From Membranipora membranacea (lineage: Eukaryota; Bryozoa; Gymnolaemata; Cheilostomatida; Membraniporidae): a stretch of 60,000 nucleotides of DNA. Shown here one piece after another: positions 33,666-46,700 of the stretch. The notes under the pieces were generated by a model. The model saw only the letters and a list, made by a program, of their open reading frames with translations, searched no databases and had not been told where the DNA came from. The stretch covers positions 15,755,001-15,815,000 of the forward strand of contig OU612066.1 of the NCBI GenBank assembly GCA_914767715.1, given 5' to 3'. How positions within the stretch are numbered: the first letter of the stretch is position 1; every line of letters starts with the position of its first letter. Both the position numbers and the translations under genes were made by a program.

Positions 33666-33955
33666 GAACTATACGAGCTTGCAGAAGGACATTTTTGACT
33701 GATGTAACCTAATTTAAAGTTCGAAAACCCAGGGTCTAGAGGAGTCTAGAGTATGCTATCTCCCCTTTTAAGGACAAACAAGAAAATATCTTTGACTACG
33801 CAACCACTGTCCAATACTGTTTTTGATCATTTCTAGTGTAAGTAGAGCAGCCTTGTAATTGTCCTAGGCAAGCCCAGGCTAGACTTACTGTTATACTGTA
33901 AGTGGATCATCATTATAGTGTGAATCTGTTACAGGGAAGATAACATACTCTAGAC

Positions 33956-34805
33956 CAGCTGTGGGCAACCTGCGGCCTTTTTGCCAGTGCGGCCTAATAG
34001 GTAATCTTTTGCCGCCTAATTGTGGCCTTATGTCTGTGAAAATCACACATTCAAGTTTTAACTGTCATGTGGATGTCCAAGTATGCATTACCCTGTACAA
34101 GCTCAATTCATTGTTGGGATATCAAAATATTGGCATTCTGTATCAACCATGCGCTAAGTTACTTACATGTAGAAAAAAAAGGAAATTCCCAAGCCATTCT
34201 ACACAAAAGCATCATGAATGTACTGGTGCCAACTACTTTTTCACGCGCTTCCATTTGAATAAATACCCCAAACAGTGAAGAAATTGTCGTAATACTGTGA
34301 GAGAAAAGCAATTTTATCAATTCTTTCACCTTTGGATAATTAACTACAAACTGTTTTTTGCAAAGCTGTCATTTTGAGCAAGAATGGAAAAGTTTTTCTA
34401 TCAAAAATTTTACATTGTTACAAGGGCGCCAGCATTTTGCCTGAAATGTTCCAGATTGAATCTCATTGACAAGTATGCAAATATTTACTGCACTTCTTGA
34501 GCGCTCATCCTGCCCTTTGCCTTACTGCTCGAAACACTGGGAAACAGCCACGTACACAACCGTTTCCCAGACACAAAAATTCAGTAGATTAGATAAACAA
34601 TATAAAGCTAAACTGATGCAGTTGAAAAATCTGATGCTTATTGCAAAATAACAATAACATTTTTATCGACACATAAATCTGCTTTAGTTTGTCTAAAATG
34701 CACAGTGCGAAATTATACTTCGCGTGCCGGAAAAATATGTTGTGGCCTTTTGTGTTGATTCTGCATAACATGCGGCCTTCTTCAAAAAAAGGTTGCCCAC
34801 CCATG
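33956..34805. mobile_element. hAT-type non-autonomous transposon (850 bp)
   Basis: The left end CAGCTGTGGGCAACC and right end GGTTGCCCACCCATG form an imperfect TIR of the hAT type (CAGnGGTGGGCAACC). A perfect 8-bp target duplication CTCTAGAC flanks it at 33948-33955 and 34806-34813, as required for hAT elements. No intact transposase is present; open frames inside have no conserved hAT block. Confidence 0.88.
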
Positions 34806-34814
34806 CTCTAGACC

Positions 34815-35600
34815 CTTTCAGGCCCTATGTTTTGGCGCTTTGAAATAGATTACATCATTCAATAATGTCATTCTGCGAAAAAATTTACTTTTTTTGTTCA
34901 TTGCAATGGGAAAGCTTTGATACGAACAGTGGTTGTTTTTTTGCTTTCCTAAACACTTTAAGCGCAAAGATATTAGTTTACTCAATCACATATACAACCT
35001 TTTCATCTAAATGTTTGATATCATGAAGATGCCCACATTATAAGTAGTTGAATTGAGACCAATGAGAAGATTTACAGGATGCCACGAGCCTGAACTGACA
35101 GAATCTTAAAGAGTGTTTGACCTCTCAGTATGCAGCTTCTTAAATGGCTCATCATTATTTGTCCCATCATACACAGAGCTCAAATGTATCATATCTTTGA
35201 CATAATCACCAAATAAACAACATTCACGTACAACTCACAGCAGTCTCTTTCACTGTTATTCTTGTATGAGCATTGAATTTGGATTATATATATATATATA
35301 TTTGCTTCTTGCAATTGCATTGATCCGTGACAAATAAAATTCATAATATTATATATATATATTTATATATTTAGTATAGGCCTATTCAAGATTTTGACAG
35401 CCAAGCATGTTGGAGAAAACTGGGGCCAAAGCTGAAGATGAAGCTATCAATCACTGCAACTTATGAAGTCTGAGCTAACGATTATGAATGATCACATCTG
35501 CAGACCTAATTCCCTCCCTGTATGTTAAGTATATAGTCACATCACATTAATATTGTGAGCATTATATAATAACATGGCTGTGTATACTGTGGTAAAAGGT
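34815..35600. other. Intergenic, TA-rich microsatellites
   Basis: Contains two (TA)n runs (about 35286-35303 and 35349-35372) and no recognisable gene. Confidence 0.5.
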
Positions 35601-35603
35601 ATA

Positions 35604-35675
35604 TGACCCCGACGTGACTCGAACACGCAGCCTTCCGATCTGGAGTCGGACGCGCTACCATTGCGCCACGGAGTC
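35604..35675 (-). tRNA. tRNA-Trp (anticodon CCA)
   Basis: The 72-nt sequence folds as a cloverleaf: acceptor stem GACTCCG with CGGGGTC (one T-G pair), D-arm GGCGCAATGGTAGCGC, anticodon loop CTCCAGA with CCA, and T-arm GCGTGTTCGAGTCACGT. Box A (TGGCGCAATGG) and box B (GTTCGAGTC) are intact, and a TTTT terminator follows 7 nt downstream (35594-35597 on the other strand). It closely matches animal tRNA-Trp-CCA. Confidence 0.97.
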
Positions 35676-35689
35676 TATATATACCACAC

Positions 35690-36495
35690 AAATTAGTTAA
35701 TAACTGTATGCGTAACCCCTCGTAACCCTCAGCGGTAACCCCCACCGCTAAGTCTATAAAGTAATAAGCTTAATTGATAAATTGTTGCGGGTAACCCTCA
35801 ATTATACTATATAATACTGATAACCAATCTACCAGTTTAAGACCGCTGTTCAACAGAGCATGAACAAGTGTGGGGCATAAACACTCTGATCACATTGCGT
35901 GTATCTGTGATCGTTGGGGCATGAATTTAAATTCATATAGTATAAAGTATCTTCATCTGAAGGGGTGGGGCGGGTCCACTTTAGGCATTTAATAATTAAA
36001 TTGTCTCCAACAATGAAAGGAACACATGTAGCACATGTGCACATATAAGTTTTTTCACCGTGACATAAACATTGTTTATCAGATCCTCAACCAATGTGTC
36101 AATTTTTGATAAGGGTGTTATCAAAACCAAGAATCCAAACCAAGGTTGACCCTAGAGATTGCCACACTAAAGCAAGATGGCATCTGATTATATGGAAAAC
36201 TCGCCTTATCAGGTTAAAATACGTATTGAAATTGGTGCAAAACTGTGAACATTGTCCAGTATTATGTTCCCCCATGCCTTCAATGATCGGCTCAGTTAAA
36301 CTTCCAGTATAGACTCAGCTGATCATACCAAGGATTCACTCCTGGATCATATTGATCGCAAAATATACCAATACCAGGAGCAGCATGTCAATTAACACTT
36401 AAATCAATCTGGAGAGATTTAATCCAGGTGTTACATCCTTTTGTCTTTGATTTTAAGATTACTGAGGAAAAGAGTCATGTGACCACTGATCCAAG
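35690..36495. other. No gene recognised
   Basis: Upstream flank of the tRNA gene and further intergenic sequence; open frames here show no domain or splice support. Confidence 0.4.
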
Positions 36496-36500
36496 AAATA

Positions 36501-36830
36501 GGCCTGCTACATAGGTAGATGTTTGGCATCTATTAGCATCGACATAGGCTACGATGGGATCGACCTGTGCTCAACGATGTGCATCGTATGCATCTATAGG
36601 CAACACCGGTGTGTTGGTGTTTCAGTCGACTTAGTAGGTCAATCCTCTCATCTCATTGGCTGATGGTATTATGATGGGTCATGATTGTTAAATGGCCATA
36701 CCGGGATATATAATCAGTCGATCATAATGTTGGCTGCATCTGCACGTGTAGCACATGTTACGATGTTAGCATCGAGCACAGGTTGTTCGTAAGATGCAAA
36801 ACGTCAGCCCATGTAGCATGTCCTTAACTT
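36501..36830. mobile_element. Inverted-repeat element, about 330 bp
   Basis: Arms of about 80 bp at 36501-36585 and 36745-36830 are inverted, with matching pieces CCTGCTACAT/ATGTAGCATG and GACCTGTGCTC/GAGCACAGGTTG. No coding capacity; probably a MITE. Confidence 0.6.
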
Positions 36831-37731
36831 CTACCCTTACTGCCAAATGAAAACAGTGGTTGAAGATAATAATCATCATCTTAAATCTCCACTTAAAGTT
36901 ATATAAATAACACTGATTTTTACACCTTACATGACATTTTGTTATTGGGATTTGAATAAAGGAGCATATTTAATAAAATAATCTGAACTTTGTATAAAAA
37001 TAACAGAATACTGATTAAAAATTGGAAAATTTATTTGACCATAAAGCTTTGTATCCACTGCCAGTAAACTCGTTGGCAGAGCAAAAAAACTTAATGATTA
37101 AAAAATTTCGAAAATTTTTTTTACAACCGATTCCATTTAAACTCGACGACCAGCCTATGATGCACATATATGACTGATAGATGATTGCTGTACAGGTAGA
37201 AAAAATCTTTTCAGGACGGAGTGATTTATAAATCTATAAGTTATAGAATGAATAAAGATGGAGGTTGAGCAATGTCTTAAAATGATTGTGAAAGAAACAG
37301 GTTTCTGGCATCACTCTAGAAACTTTCAGTCTAAATTAGAATACTTGTCTTATTTCATAAACAGCCAAAGGTTCAGTTTCAACTGACTTTCTGTTAATTT
37401 GAGATCAAAAGGTATTAAAATTCTATTTTGTATACATTATCATGAAAATAGTACCTTTTTAGTACCTACTATCTCTACTTGACCGAAAATTAGTTGAAAC
37501 TAGGCCACAGGCTGTTTATGAAAATAGAGCAGCATTCTAAATTAGAGTGGGAACAATCTACAATGCTACCAAAAACCTGATTCTGTCAATTTGACAGAAT
37601 ATAATATCAATGCCAATATGGAAAATAAGAATCAATGAGTAAGATGAGTATCTTTGAAAATAATTTTTTTATTAAGTATACACATTTTGATTGGATAATT
37701 GATGCTGATAATGTTATGTTCTTTTCTCAGA

Positions 37732-40700
37732 CTAGTATGTAGCATATGGAGCAAGGATGCCAAAACTCCCCTGTAAAACAAAGAAAAGAATTATTGTTAG
37801 CAAAACTTTTCAGCTTTGTTTGAATAGAGTAGAATGAAGAAGAACATTGTATAATATTTATGAAATAGACTCAATATCATGATCATATCTATATAATTAT
37901 TGTTATAATTATTATTTGATGGTACCGGTATATAATATTATCAAGCAGAGTAGCAAAGTTAAGTGTAATAAGATTGAAAAATAACAAGCATTAGAAGGTG
38001 GTAAGCTAGCTAAATGTGGCAGCAATCACATCATGTATGAGGATCACAATGTCAGCATTAAACAAGGATGATTTGGGTTTAATCGAGTGTCAATTTTCTG
38101 TTGGCTGGTCTGCTAGCAAGTGCAGGGGCAGCAATTCCTAAGGCAGGTAAATTAACATCTAAGTTCACGACACAAGAAATCACAATTCTACCAATCATCA
38201 ATAAATACCGTAAAAGTAAACTAAGGATGGCGGGACTCAATAATATATTCTCACAAACATAAAGAATAATCGAAACAAAAGTTACCTGAGGTTTAAAATT
38301 ATTTCTGTCTTCGCCTAACTGGAAATTATTCTCATGATTGCTGAGCTTTTTAGGAACTTTTGGAGCTTGAGGCTAGAGGGAACAGAAAATAAGTGTCTAA
38401 GTGCAGATAGATAGATAGATAAGAGGGTTAACATGCATGTGAAAACAAATGTGCTACCAGATTAGATAGATAAGAATCCCCTCACCCTACCCTCACTCCT
38501 TCGAGACGTTCCCTTTAAAACTCAAGTTAACTGATACTGCTGTTTTCTGATTTGAGACTCAGCATTGCGACTAGTAGTCCGTTGTCATACGTTCCAACCT
38601 CACAGTAAGATGTCATGGAAGTATTTACGATCATCGAAAAATTTTCCATCAATTTCAATGATGCACCAGGTGAGCATCAGGGATTAACAGAGAGGGTTTA
38701 AACAAAAAAGTAAATCACCAAATAGTGTGTGGTGTAAATAAAAACATATCAGGAGGGGACAATAAACATTCACAAATAATTAACCCAGGAGCCTTGACGT
38801 TTAAGACGATACAATAACATGTAAACAGAACCATGGTCCTTACTCAGACAATGTAATTAGAGGCGGCTTGCATGCCATGTCCAGAAGCAAACCCAGTTGA
38901 ATATCTGCTTGACTGTAAAAATAACAACCTAATGACCGTCACTGGTTAACTACCTTTGCATTGGGCATACTAATTTGTGAAAGTTTAGAATTAGACTAGC
39001 CGAAATTACAATGCATTACAACGCTTGCATGACGAAAAGCAATTACAAAAGCGTGGAAGGCAGATACGAGGAAATTGCACCCTATCATTTAAGCATCTCC
39101 AGATCTAAATCTATTTTTAAAAAGGTCAATATTTTCACCAAACACCTGTGGTTGTTATTGCTGACTGATTCTTATCAATAATCGGAAAGGAGTTCAATGA
39201 ATCTTTTACCAATTTGTGCTAAACCCTGTTTATAAGCAAGACTCCTGAACATTAGAATAGGTATCAATCTGTGCAAATGGTTAGTATCACTAACTAAATT
39301 AATGAAATCAGTGGAATTATGGAGGGTGTCAACCCCTCTCTGTTGGAGCATACTCGAGAGGTCATGTGCTTTCGTCAACCACTTGAATTCATCCAAAGGT
39401 AGGGGCTGGTTCCCGTCCCCCCTGAATAAACTAAGGCATGCTTACAATAGGAGCAATGTCTGGGTGATGTAAAGCTTTGTCTAACTTGGTCATCTTATTC
39501 TGCTGTTTGGGAGCTCCGCCTCCGGGTCTTCCCCACAAATCTGACCAATTCTCAGTGTGCTACACATAATACAATAAATCACAACATCAACATGGTGTAA
39601 ACAACTCCAAGATGCAAATACTGAGGCAGGCAATACCCTAGAGGTCAAAACTATTCACAGGAGGAAAAGCTTGGTAGATGAAATTTAGTTAACCTTCTAC
39701 TTCAGCTAGCTAAGATTGGTGCTAGCTAACATTAAGTCACCCCTATTGATAGCTATACTAATCTCTATCGAATATTAACTCCTCTAAGGTAAATTGAAAG
39801 ATGTTTATTTCCACAATACCAGCAAGGCTTGACAACCACAACCACAACCTTCAATTCCTTGCTGCTTGCTTGTGTTTTTGTATTTATTACTCTATAGTCG
39901 TTGAGGTCACATTTTGAAATTCATCTTCTAGAATTGAATTGAAAAAGTTTTCTGGCCTTACCTGATTTTCTTGCCTCAGATCCATCTCCTTCTCAGCTTG
40001 TCTGTGTTTGTGCCTCTCATCAGCTAGCTGACTTAGCTGGTCATAGTACACCTTAGGATCATTGTTACCCAGCGTGTCACCATGCTAAAAATGAAAGGTA
40101 TCACAAATTCAGGTTGAAATTAAAATACTGGCGTCAATATTATACATATACACAGTCTGTTTTGACAAGCTTTGTTTTGGACGAGCTTGTCAAAACAGGC
40201 TCAGTTATACCCTACTGATGGCGTAAATTGGTAGCAAATTCTTCTGTTATTTGATGCTGGTGCATCCACAAATTGGTAGTTGTATCTGTGTTCCGAATAT
40301 GTGGTCCCAGAATATCAATTTAGTTTACTTAAAATCAAGATTGGAAAATCATGCCCTCGGCTTTATCCACAGAGGAAGCGAACTGCATTTCCTGGACTGT
40401 GTGAGCATAATAAAACCATTAACTTCATTCATCAAACTGCAACCTCGATTTCTGCTTTTAATGAATTTTGTGAAATGATGCCACCACTGAGAATCAACAA
40501 CCAGAGAATTAATTACATCAAATGAATTTTTAATCAAGACGTAATGAATCTGAAGAATTTAGGAACAGACCAAAAGTAACCAGACATAATGTGGTCTCTG
40601 GCATAACCATACTCTCTGTTGATCACTCTCAATATATAATGGGGGCACTGATATATATTATATATATATATATACATATATATTATATTAAATCCATGTC

Positions 40701-43700
40701 AATGATGTGGGGACATAGACCTAAGGTGTTAGTTGTTTTAAGAGTAAATGGATCGAGCATTGTTAAAGAATATCACCCAAATAATGTGCACTGTGTGTAA
40801 CATCAATGTGGGACACTTTGTTTAACACATTGCTCTACAAATCACACTTACAACTCCAGCATAACGCCCACGGGTGGAAGGTATGCCAATCTGAAATGAA
40901 AGTTTCTAACACTTTGAGCAACATGCACAATATATAATTGGAAGCAGCGTTCTAAGTCTATCTTACTAACAGCGACTCTTTGGAAATAAAGAGGTAAAAT
41001 TATTCCCTTCAAATAACTTTAATATCCTATTTGTTGCAGTTGCAGTTGCATTAAATTTGATTAGTATAGAGTAAACCTCCACAAAATTCACAACCACAGT
41101 GTTAAAAAAGTGCATGCAGCCAGCTTAACCGCCGAGTTTCTTTTCAGTCCAATCAGTGGTTGCGTATACCCTCACATCTGAGGAGTGTTACAGATATCCT
41201 TTAATGCGCATGGCAGGAAGCCAAAGTGCCTAGGGGACAGGGAGGGGATGAGGCTTGGGAAGGGTTTTCTAATAACAAACCAAATCCATGCTGTTATAGA
41301 TTGTTATTTTATAAACCAGTTAAGACGTACAAAAAGGTTGTGGAAAAAGGGAAAACGGCATTAAGAACAGTATCCCAAACTAAAACTCTGTTAATAATTG
41401 ACTAAATTTGCTCTAATACCTTGCTTTTGTTGCCCTACAGAAGGAAATTTCACCAGGTGATACTGTTTCAAATGCCATGAAGGGAAGACAAGACTAGAAC
41501 TTATAATTCAGAGCAAAAAACGACTACAAGCACAGGCCTAAAACCACACGATGAGCAAGAAGTATTACCCATCGTAAAGAGTTCCCAAGAAAAAGTTCAT
41601 GTGATGGCCGGTCCTGAAGTTTTGTTAAAGTTATAGCATCAGTTGCATAGTATGAATGATCAGGCATTTTTCTTGGATTATGTATCATATGATATGAATT
41701 TGCAAAAATCAATGATTGACAAATGAATGAATAGCTCAAAAACAGCAAACCTAAATTTTTCCATCCATATTCATACATCTAAACATATACCTTAACGTGC
41801 ATATACCTGTAAACCTAATTGTGAATATTATCATTGGTATGATGAAACTTAACCTTATTCTAGCTAAAAGACTGATAAAGATAGAAAGGTCTACCCTAAA
41901 ATCACTTGGTCAGCTAGCCTACCTTATGTTTTGTGACATCAGATGTACCCTTGTGTTGTGAGATGAGCTGCCCAGTTGTTGGGTCTCTCTTCGGGAAGCC
42001 AACCTTTCCTTGCCTCACTACAGCTGCCAACTCTCCAACCTAATCAGTAATGAGACCAATATCAACATGGGAAATGGTAATGCACAAAACAGTAATTTTT
42101 ATAAATACATTCAGTTTTCAGATATATTGTGAGGAGTTGTCTCCTTAGTTGCCAGGTACAGACAACTTATTGATTGCACTGCATATATTGGGAATAATGC
42201 CACAAAAAGTAACAACGTAGAAGTTCTACTCAAGATCAAGACAGTTTTGATTGCGCAATTTTATAAAAATATAGAACTAAGATATATATGAGGTATTAGA
42301 ATCAGCTTTATGTGGCTTCTCTACCAAATCACCAATAATGGCTATAGCAGAATGAATAAAAACTATAGTTTATTATGACAGATTCTTACAGGTGCTCTCT
42401 GATCAGCTCTGTCGAGTTCACGACTTCTTCTCTGTTCATTCATCTCCCTCTCTGTACAAATGAGGTTAAAACTTAACCAAATAGTCTCAAAAATGAACTT
42501 ATATAATTGAAATTCCCCTTGATGATTTCATGCTCAAGAGTTTGAACTCAATCGTGTTTTATAGCATCAAGGAGTAAATCAAACATTCATCATTCTAAAG
42601 GCCACATGGGTAGTTTGTGATTAAATCTAGACAAGACTCAAAAGCAAATGGCACAGGCCAGAAAACCGACTCATCCAAATGCTTGCTCTAGTTTTCGCAG
42701 ACCTATTTCAACGCAGTGCAAAGTGATACTGCAGAGCTACTGTAAATTATATAAGCCTCTCGTTCCAGATCTTTAATAATGACTTACTTAGTTCAATCAA
42801 GTACTCGTCAGCTGCTTCTTTCCTCCTGTGTACGTCTGCTGACGTATCGAGCTCTCTGTTGAAGTCAACACCCCTCCTCTGTGGCTGTATCCGCCCCTGA
42901 TCTGTCTTCATAGGAGCCCCTCCTCCAGGTTTGCCGAAGGGGAAGTAAGACGTAGAGCTGTCTGTCATGGAGCTTTTAAAAGGATCGTATCCTTCCTCCT
43001 GTAAGGCCATGTCTACAACAAAAGGATCAAGTCACTTTGTGAATGCTACCTTTTGAAACGCCTTGTCATATCTGGTGCTTAAGTCTTGGCCAGATTCAGA
43101 TGGAGAGGCGAAGGCAGGAAAACCGATTCAAGCAATTGTCAGTGGGGCCACGTATAGATCCTGGTTGCCTGTGTTTGATGTTTCATCCCCTCAACTGTTC
43201 TAGGCCATGGTATGGTGCCAGTAGATTTTAACTCATCGGATGGCAGACTTAAATGCCCTAATCTTTCTAAAATAATGGCGGAAAATAGATGTTGCCAAAA
43301 ATAATTGCACCAAAAATAAGCCAACAAATCAATTCATGTAAGAATGCTGCCTCGCCAGCTACTGTCAAAAATCTGTCACCATCAAAATGCTTTTCAGAAC
43401 ACCATCACACATCTTCTCAGAGCACACAAAACAAAGAAACATTTTAATGACATGCATCCTCACATTTCATTGACCTGACATGAACCTTAATCCAACAAAC
43501 CTTTGAGCAAAAAGTCACGATCACTTCATGCCTATGGCAATTTCTCTGTGTCTAACAATTGATAGCACTCAGTCAAACAATAGATGTCAAGCTGCCGTGA
43601 TTGATTGCTCAATTGAGTTGCTGAATGATGAGCGGAAAGACAAAAAGATTGATTTCAGACTTGATAAAATGTAGTCTGAGCCCCCTAGACTCCCCTCCCC

Positions 43701-46700
43701 CACCCATCCCCCCCTCGCCGAACGGACCCCAGCCGGCGAAGATAAAATATTAATCCGCCTGTTTGTTTGTAGTTTTCTGTTTCTTTTTCTCCCAATTCTA
43801 CTACCATGCTTTCATTAGCATGCTTACTGTGTACCACCCTTACATCTGTATGTTTTTATTCAATTTGTTTTCATATTTATGTTAATGCTTGTGAGCTCAG
43901 CAAATTATTTTCTACTTTATTATTAAATTTTAGAAAACAATAATAAATAGATAAAAATTAAATACAATTGCACCATTGTTCTATTGATTAACTCACTGCC
44001 GTAGATATCTCTCTTCATGGTAGTGGGGAATCTTGTCTTGACGTTACCGCTCCTAGTTTTAGACGGCCCACCTCCGCCCCCATACGGGCTGTCTGTGTCC
44101 AATCCCACTCCAATATTCTTATCTCTCAAACCATTCTAAATAAATAAACCATTATTACACAAATGCACAAATGAGTAGGAGTCCCAAAGTTAATATATAA
44201 AGCATTTAACTTTCAATATTTATGATGAAGCACAATAGCACTTTTCACACATGATAATATTCAGTTTAAAAAAATTACATCAGCAAAAAAATTCTAATTT
44301 TTTGCTATTGATTGAACTGTTTTGGACATTCGAGATGGGGAAGTGTTGAAAAATATGGTGAGGAATCAAATACAAGACAAACGTGTTGTGAAAGTGTCTT
44401 AATTGTTGATCATGCACAATTAGTTTGTTAGCATGCAAAACAAAACAGATTATCTTTTTCTTGATCAGGTGCAGACAAAACACTAAGCACCTAATTTCAA
44501 AATCAAAATATCTTCTGAATAATTTTAGATAGCCAATAACTCTGCTAACAGCTCCTAGCATCAAACTAGGCTGAGGCTTAACATACATTGATTTGATTAG
44601 CCTGAATGTGTTATTCTAAAGTCCAGGGTCATACAGTTCCTGCACGTTGTACGTTGAGCACTTTTTCCATAAATGCCAGGCAGTACGTAGATCAAGTATT
44701 TTGGAGTTTGGAGTTGCCCCTTTCAACTGCCGCGGAGTGCGGCAAAATAGGATCAAACTTGATCAAAGCAATACATAGGGCACTGCAGCACTTTGATTAA
44801 AACACCAGAGTGTTGAGACATTAACACCCAGGTACACAGGTTTTTCGTTTTACAATTGCAAATAAAATGTGCTGTCAAAAAGTGATGAGGATAATCAATG
44901 CGTTTAATGTTCTTACAGTGTTGAATGCAGGTTCGGCATTTTTGGGACCAGGGACGATTCCCATCTGCTTTATGGCTTCAAATCTTTCTACATATCCATC
45001 ATTACCTCGACGAGGATTACCCTGTCCTTTACCCCAAGGGTCAAAGTATTCGAAATTCTACAAAACAAAAAACAGAGCATTGTCACAGAGGCGTACATAT
45101 TTTTGTGGTTGGGTAGGGAGATGTTCAACGTATCAATCCGGAAAGCATTTGCATTGAACTTGGTAAAGTTCTTTCTCAAATGTTGTAAGACAAACCATAA
45201 TCATTGTTCGATCTGTTACCATGTCCAATTCAGAATAAAGTTCATTTAAAGCAGCTTGAAATTTTAACGAAATAATCATAGAAAGCAAAACATGGTAGGT
45301 AAACCTATAAATCAAAAACCTGATTATATTTATTTCCTGACCCCCCCCCCCTCAACCCTACTTTCCCCTCCAACATACTCTTCCTCTAACTCTCTTCATT
45401 TTTGTGATGTAACGTTGGTAGAAGTGAGATTAGACATCGATTGAATAATTAGTCGACATTCACACATTCAGTCCACTTGAGCTGCGATGGGAAATCAATT
45501 TCATTTTCAACAATTAAGATAAAAATGTTCAAGAGATATTGATCTCTAACTAAATTAGTAATGGAATTCATAATTTGAAGTAGGCAGCAATCTCACCATC
45601 TACATAAATCATAAGTCTTATGGGAGTACTCTGAACCAGGATCGAGTGAGACTGCAGGGCCGTAGTTTAAAATAATGGTAGGGGAGGCAAAAGTCCGAGG
45701 CGAGTCCAATGCATCCCCAGGTGGGGTGCTGTAAGTTCCTCCCCGAGCAATTTTAGGCACATAACCACATGGAAATCCCAGAAGAGCTGATTCTGGCATG
45801 GACTACTCAATTATAGTGTTTTTAAGCCGTTGTATTTAGCTTTCTAGGGGAGGCAGTGCCTCCCTGTCTCCCCTAAAATTACAGGCCAAGATTTTCAACC
45901 CAACTGTCTGCATGTTAAATGAGGAAAGTTCAGAGTTATAATTTGCATCTATCTATCTATCTACCATCTTCCTTCACTACGTAGTCAAGTGATGTCATTT
46001 AAGATAAGAGCAATGATCAACAGACATAGGGGTCATCGGAGTCTATCCAAATCATGTCAGTAGGTAAACGCTGAATTTCTAAGTGGGCAAAGACGCCATG
46101 TCAACACGGAATTTTATTCTCATGACTGTTCGATTTTTGTTTTATTTCAAAACCATATATGTCTGGTTATATTCATATTTTAAGATGCAACCAAAATAAT
46201 TTTATTATATGGAGCATCAGTACAACTGAACCACACTCAGAGCTGTTCTCAAAATTACACTATGTTCCATCCAATCTCACTCATCAGGGGACTGACAAGA
46301 CCTCTCCATATTTTTTGAAAATAAGACTGTTTATCCCTAGGTATTATCACGACCACTCAAATCAAATACAGGAGCGTATTGAAAACCCAAGCGAACATGG
46401 AGTTCCAATTTCTATGTCTTAGGACAAGTACCAATTCTAGGGTCAAAAATATATCAAAACACCCCTAATCAGTTGACAATTCTGATTTAAGAGGAAGCAG
46501 TGGCTATGTTAGGGTGCAGGCAAAGTCTGTTCCAACCCAAGAAGATATAGCTAAAGGTTAGCCTAGTTACAACGATCATTTTCACACAATTACCGTGGAT
46601 GGTCTCTTAGGAATCTACAGAAAACAGATATAGCTTGGTACCACCAACTAACCTATGATGAGAAACAGGAATAAATGATATCGAAGGGTAAGCAACCTAG

